DNA of 64,000 bases from Pelodera strongyloides (taxonomy: Eukaryota > Nematoda > Chromadorea > Rhabditida > Rhabditidae), in the NCBI GenBank assembly GCA_036852015.1, contig JAANDG010000382.1, positions 62,001 through 126,000 on the forward strand, read 5' to 3'. This document shows positions 59,926-64,000 of the stretch, one piece after another (within the stretch, counting starts at the first letter, position 1; each line of letters opens with the position of its first letter). A model generated the notes under the pieces. It was not told where the DNA came from. It saw only the letters and a program-made list of their open reading frames with translations, and ran no database searches. A program made the translations under genes and the position numbers.

Positions 59926-60179
59926 AATCTTGTTTACTTTGTCCTTTTACCAGAACGTTCATGTAAAACTCGCGGCATACTCGTCATACAACAAACTACG
60001 TTCGTATTCGTATTGAACGCTGGAATATAAGCTTCAGTAGCAACTCGTGATGAATATTAATAATGATAATAAGGAATCCACGTTCCTAGCTCCATGACTC
60101 CCATGACAATGGAGACAAGCTTTCTGGAGAACACGAACACACTTTACTATATCCTTCAGTGTTCACCCATACACTCCCA

Positions 60180-60235
60180 TCCTTCTCTCTATCTGTCTCC
60201 CTCTCTCTATCTCTCTCTCTCTCTCTCTGACTCCC

Positions 60236-60267
<32 letters not shown>

Positions 60268-60290
60268 ACTCTCCTCTATACTATTCTCAT
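60180..60290. repeat. CT/CTGT microsatellite
   Basis: Imperfect (CT)n followed by (CTGT)n. Looser CT-rich sequence continues to about 60510. Confidence 0.9.
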
Positions 60291-60682
60291 TTAATATCTC
60301 TCGCTCCCATGCTCTCTCTCATACTTATCCACCGTACCTCTCTCTCCCATACTCTCCCATCCTACCTCTCCATCCCACACCCTCTCTCCCTACCTCTCTC
60401 GCAAATACTCTCCCATCCTGCCTCTATATCTCACACTCTCCCACCCTACCTCCCTCTATCCCACAATCTTCCATCCTCTCTCGCATCCCTCCTCTCATCC
60501 ACATTCTCTCTCCACCAGCTCTCTCGCGATGAGATGTTAGTAAGGCAAAAAGATGAGTTGAATAGAATCGGGTAATAGCACCTTTTTTTCTCATTCATCT
60601 TCAATACCATATACCTAGAAAGGCTTTCATCAATCACAACCAACCGTGCCATCACTATAGTAAGACAAAGGAGGTAGACAGT

Positions 60683-61441
60683 CTTCGCACACACGCACAC
60701 ACCCACCCAAGAAATTGATTGGTTCAGGAGAGCCCAAGCCTGGTGACTACCCTTTCCTTCTACGTTGGAGATGTTCTGCTACCCCAGAGTACAATGCCGG
60801 GAAATGGTCCAAGTTTCGATTCACTAGGGCCAACCTCAGCGACACTAGTTGCCAACTGGGAGAGTCTGACTACCAGGCCGTACCGCTTGGTACCATCAGA
60901 CAACCTATGCTTTTGGATTCAATACACAAGGCAAAACCCAAGACCAGCCTTCTAGTACTCTGCATTCCCAACTCAGTTCCTAACGCACCGTCGGCTGGGA
61001 ATGGTCCAGGAAAAGCATTACTCATGCAGTCCCCGGTGGGTGTCAACAGCCACACGCATCTCAGATCCCGATCTAACGGATGGCATTTACATAGTACCTC
61101 CGAACCGGGCGCCTCCCTTCGGCATAACTTCTGACCACGCATGCGCGAAACTGAGTTGGGCATGCAGAGTACTAGAAGAGCGGCCTGGGTTTTGCCAAGC
61201 ATATTGAAACCAAAAGCAGAGACCGTCCGACAGTACCAAGCCGTACAGTCTGGCAGTCAACCTCTCTCAGTTGGCAACCAGTGCCACAAAGATTGACACT
61301 AGTGAATCGAAACGAGGGCCATTTCCCGACATTGCACTCCGAGATAGCAGAACATCTCCAACGTAGAAGAAAAGGGTAGTCACCAGGCTTGGATTCTCCT
61401 GGACCAATCATTTTCCTGCGTGGGTGTGGGTGTGCGAAGAA
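60683..61441. repeat. GC-rich 760-bp fold-back element
   Basis: Arms of roughly 340 bases, starting CTTCGCACACACGCACACA, are inverted at roughly 80-90 % identity about a centre near 61065. Base composition is clearly richer in G+C than the surroundings. Frames open on both arms are mirror images of each other and carry no motif I recognise. Confidence 0.85.
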
Positions 61442-61681
61442 TGTCTGAGCACCTTACCTTATTGTAGGGATAGTAGGACAGTACCGTAGGTAGTGATTGA
61501 TGGAAACCCGGAGCAGGTATACTGTATTGGAGGTGAGTAACAATAAAGGTGCCGTAGACGACTTAGGAATGTTGATTTTTCATTACTGACATCTCACCTT
61601 CAACCTCGAAAGCAACCTCGAACGCTCTTCTAACATCATTGTATTTTCCTTCTACTTACATTCTCTCCTTAACTATGTCTC

Positions 61682-61768
61682 TCTCTCTCTCGCCGTCCCT
61701 ATAACCCATTAACTCCTCTTTCAGGACCTTCGGCTCCCTCTTTCTCTCTCTCTCTCTCTCTCTCTCTT
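61682..61768. repeat. CT microsatellite
   Basis: Two (CT)n blocks separated by about 50 bases. Confidence 0.85.
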
Positions 61769-61807
61769 TGACTCTCACTTTATTTATGTCTCATTCGTTC
61801 TTACTCC

Positions 61808-61987
61808 TTTAAAGCGAAATACCGGCAGGTTTTTGAAACGCATCGTGGACAACTCAGTCAACACATTTACGTTAATTTGCTCGAATTTACGCCATTTTTT
61901 ATTCTAATTTATGTTCATTTGCACGCGCTGAATAAGAATGTTGGTCTATTCCATGTGTTTCAAAAACCGGCCGGTATTCCGCTTTAA
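61808..61987. repeat. Fold-back MITE, CCGGCCGG family
   Basis: TTTAAAGCGAAATACCGGCAGG and its inverse GGCCGGTATTCCGCTTTAAA. It has inserted within the CT-rich region. Confidence 0.9.
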
Positions 61988-62194
61988 AACACTATCGACA
62001 GCCCAGTTTTTTCTTAACCCTCACTCACCCTCACCTAGTCTCCTACCATATGCATAAATATTTCTCTCACCCTCATTCTCTCTCGTTTCCCCACTGCCTT
62101 CTCTTCCCCCACCCCGATCACTTCATCCTAAAAACTATTACTACCGAACCCCTAGCGTTTCACTCCCTCACACCCATGTATTCTGTATTACGTA

Positions 62195-62332
62195 CCCTCT
62201 CTCTCCACTTTCTTTCTCCTATCTCTCTCTGTCTCTCTCCCATCTCTATCTCTCTCCCATCTCTCATTCTCTCTCTCGCTCTGTCTCTCTCTAACTCTCT
62301 CTAACTCTCTCTAACTCTCTCTCTCTCTCTCT
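62195..62332. repeat. CT microsatellite
   Basis: Imperfect (CT)n with TCTCTCTAAC subrepeats near the end. Confidence 0.9.
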
Positions 62333-63030
62333 TGGAAGACTTTATTACAACTGATTCAAGCGCTCTATGGCACGGCACGGTGATTGCGAAAACTTATGCT
62401 CGATAGCTACATTTACATGTATGAAACGTAAAATTCTGCCCATTTTCGGCACAGTTTGGAACATAGATATGAATTCAGTTCTCCAGCATAGGCTTTGAAA
62501 CCACGTGCCATACCGCTTTACTTCATTTCAGTCGTGAACTTCTTGAATGTGGATCGGGTAGAAGATCATTGGAGGTGTAGCGTGATATAACAAATGTACG
62601 TTGATTTTACTGTTCTTTATTCTTCACAACTCCTCATCAGCTCTCATCCGTAGTCACAACTTCTCTACTATTCCAGACAAAAAATGGTTCCCCTCAATTT
62701 AAGTAGCCACATTCTATCAATATTCGAGCAATTGGTTTCTCACAATAATGAGGCTTCTCACAATAATACTCCCCGAAGTGGATTTTTTTTGCAATAACAT
62801 TTTTCTACGGTTTTGACTTTTGGCCAAAAATTTTTAGGGGGACCTTCACCAAATTATATCGTATTTATGTTGCGGCTTCGCATGTGAAAAAAGCGCGAAA
62901 TTACCACCCATATTATCAGATTTTCACATAGACATAGACAGCAAATTGGGCAGTAAATTCGCGTATTTTTTTTCGCAAAGCAACCGTAATATAAAAGCTA
63001 AACGATGTAAAAAAGAAAAACTCAACCGAC

Positions 63031-63201
63031 CTTTGACAACGTTGTTGTCGATGTCAAGCAACGTCTCCCCCTTCCCTTCTTTCTACGTCTACCGGAAGCA
63101 TATGAAGCGCTCTTGAGTCTTGAGGTAGTGTCGAGGCCTTGAGCAGTCACGAGGTCAGCCTCAGCGAGGAGCACACAGAACACCCCAAAATGAGACGACA
63201 T
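63031..63201 (-). CDS. Possible first exon of a secreted, Arg-rich protein
   Basis: A TTTGCAG acceptor directly precedes the ATG (63201). The 57-codon frame MSSHFGVFCVLLAEAD...GRRRKKGRGRRC... ends in phase 0 at a GTCGGT donor. The start is weakly signal-peptide-like. Alternatively the same acceptor joins the exon at 63398-63494 in another frame, where translation stops after 13 codons (ending VLCAPR); the two readings exclude each other. No following exon was found below 63031. Confidence 0.3.
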
Positions 63202-63397
63202 CTGCAAAGAGTTATATTGTTTGATGGAACAAATGAAACACATGAATGAAAGGGGTATGTCAAGTGGTTTTTACCTGATCAGCTGATCCTTAGCTCGCAA
63301 ATATGTGCAAAAAATGAACCATTACAGGAATACGCACGCCTAGATACGATTTCTAGAAAGAGCTTATGATATCTAAAGGAATGTTTTGTTTCCTTAC

Positions 63398-63494
63398 CAT
63401 GCATTTGAGTAGAATGATTTGTACGGTAGAGGCGGCTAGATGTAGCTGACGAGCAGGACAAGTTGAAGGTGATCGTATCATACTTCATATCAAC
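63398..63494 (-). other. Internal exon candidate of an unresolved minus-strand gene
   Basis: Bounded by TTTCAG and GTAAGG; the only open frame reads VDMKYDTITFNLSCSSATSS and on to HSTQMH, ending in phase 1. Earlier exons would lie above 63540 or beyond the window. Confidence 0.35.
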
Positions 63495-64000
63495 CTGAAA
63501 TATAAGCACAAAATTATTATGAATCCAAAAATAATAACACACTGTTAATAAATGAGCAGCGAATAGTGAAGAAACAATATATACTTTTGCACGTACCGTA
63601 CAGTTGTTAGCAGGTTAGCTAACTAATAAGTAATACATGGAAAAGATAAACTAAAGTAATAATATATATAATGATGATAGTATTGGAGAAAGACACGTTG
63701 TCTGTAAAAATAAAAACTGAAATTGCATGCAGTATTTAATTTGCATCCATATGTTAATTTTTAGTCTAATGTTCGCATGCTAAATTGTGGGCGTGGCCTA
63801 GTGGAGAGGCGAGAGCGGGAGAGGCCCGAGAAAGAGCAACTGGCATGCAGTTTGGTTTACAAAGGAAGAAGCATTAGGAAACAAAATTAAAATAAAAGAT
63901 TATCTTAAAGGTACGGGTTGTAGCCACAACGTAAGGGGATGTCCAGCTCGATAACTGCGATGTCTCCACAATCAGAAATGAAAGAACTATCGTAGAACAC

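Larger units (their letters stand above)
59926..63030. other. Intergenic, CT tracts and fold-backs, no gene found
   Basis: Dominated by pyrimidine microsatellites (60180-60290, 60310-60510, 61682-61768, 62195-62332). It also holds a GC-rich fold-back (60683-61441) and a MITE (61808-61987). The long Ser/Leu/Pro frames here follow from CT repeats and are not genes. Confidence 0.6.

Noticed and set aside
60094..62304. Ser/Leu/Pro-rich proteins on the + strand
   Set aside because: They are translations of CT microsatellites.

Overview
The window looks like nuclear DNA of a nematode. Introns end in the nematode-style TTTTCAG or TTTAG acceptor, several first exons start directly behind such an acceptor (as expected with spliced-leader trans-splicing), and the recognisable genes are typical worm or invertebrate families. 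I rebuilt genes by hand from conserved motifs and splice phase, because most real exons here are shorter than 45 codons and no long open frame marks them. I ran no database search, so family names rest on motif recognition.

Layout. 1.4-4.6 kb (-): six-exon secreted precursor with an LDL-receptor class A domain, matching the arthropod prohormone-4 (IDLSRF-like peptide) family. 4.6-19.2 kb: no gene found, but many fold-back elements. 19.3-23.7 kb (+): complete 13-exon gene for the cytoplasmic dynein-2 light intermediate chain (DYNC2LI1/XBX-1, intraflagellar transport), with a perfect X-box (RFX/DAF-19) site upstream. 25.8-26.0 kb: tRNA-derived SINE. 27.8-30.5 kb (+): five-exon secreted TIL-domain (Ascaris trypsin inhibitor type) protein with a long basic tail cut up by Lys-Arg sites. 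31.2-45.4 kb: three paralogous small secreted proteins, probably divergent transthyretin-like (TTR) proteins, one on + and two on -. The middle one has a 5.4-kb Penelope-like retroelement in its fifth intron. 46.6-48.1 kb: a head-to-head pair of tiny secreted peptide genes. 50.0-51.3 kb: tandem array whose units each carry a TATA box. 55.6-59.9 kb: duplicated block with two more tiny secreted peptide genes, interrupted by an RTE-type LINE fragment. 60-62.4 kb: CT microsatellites around a GC-rich fold-back. 63-63.5 kb (-): exon candidates of an unresolved gene.

The protein genes share a theme: apart from the ciliary motor subunit, every confident gene encodes a secreted product (peptide precursor, protease inhibitor-like, TTR-like, mini-peptides). 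They do not form one pathway. The TTR-like cluster, the mini-peptide pair and the duplicated mini-peptide block show local gene duplication.

The repeat landscape is dominated by short fold-back elements (170-490 bp). Several families unrelated in their interiors all end 5'-TTAAAG...CTTTAA-3'. The retroelement (35276-40668) has a GIY-YIG endonuclease upstream of the reverse transcriptase, a CxC motif between them and pseudo-LTRs, which fits the permuted Naiad class of Penelope-like elements. It sits inside one of the fold-back elements.
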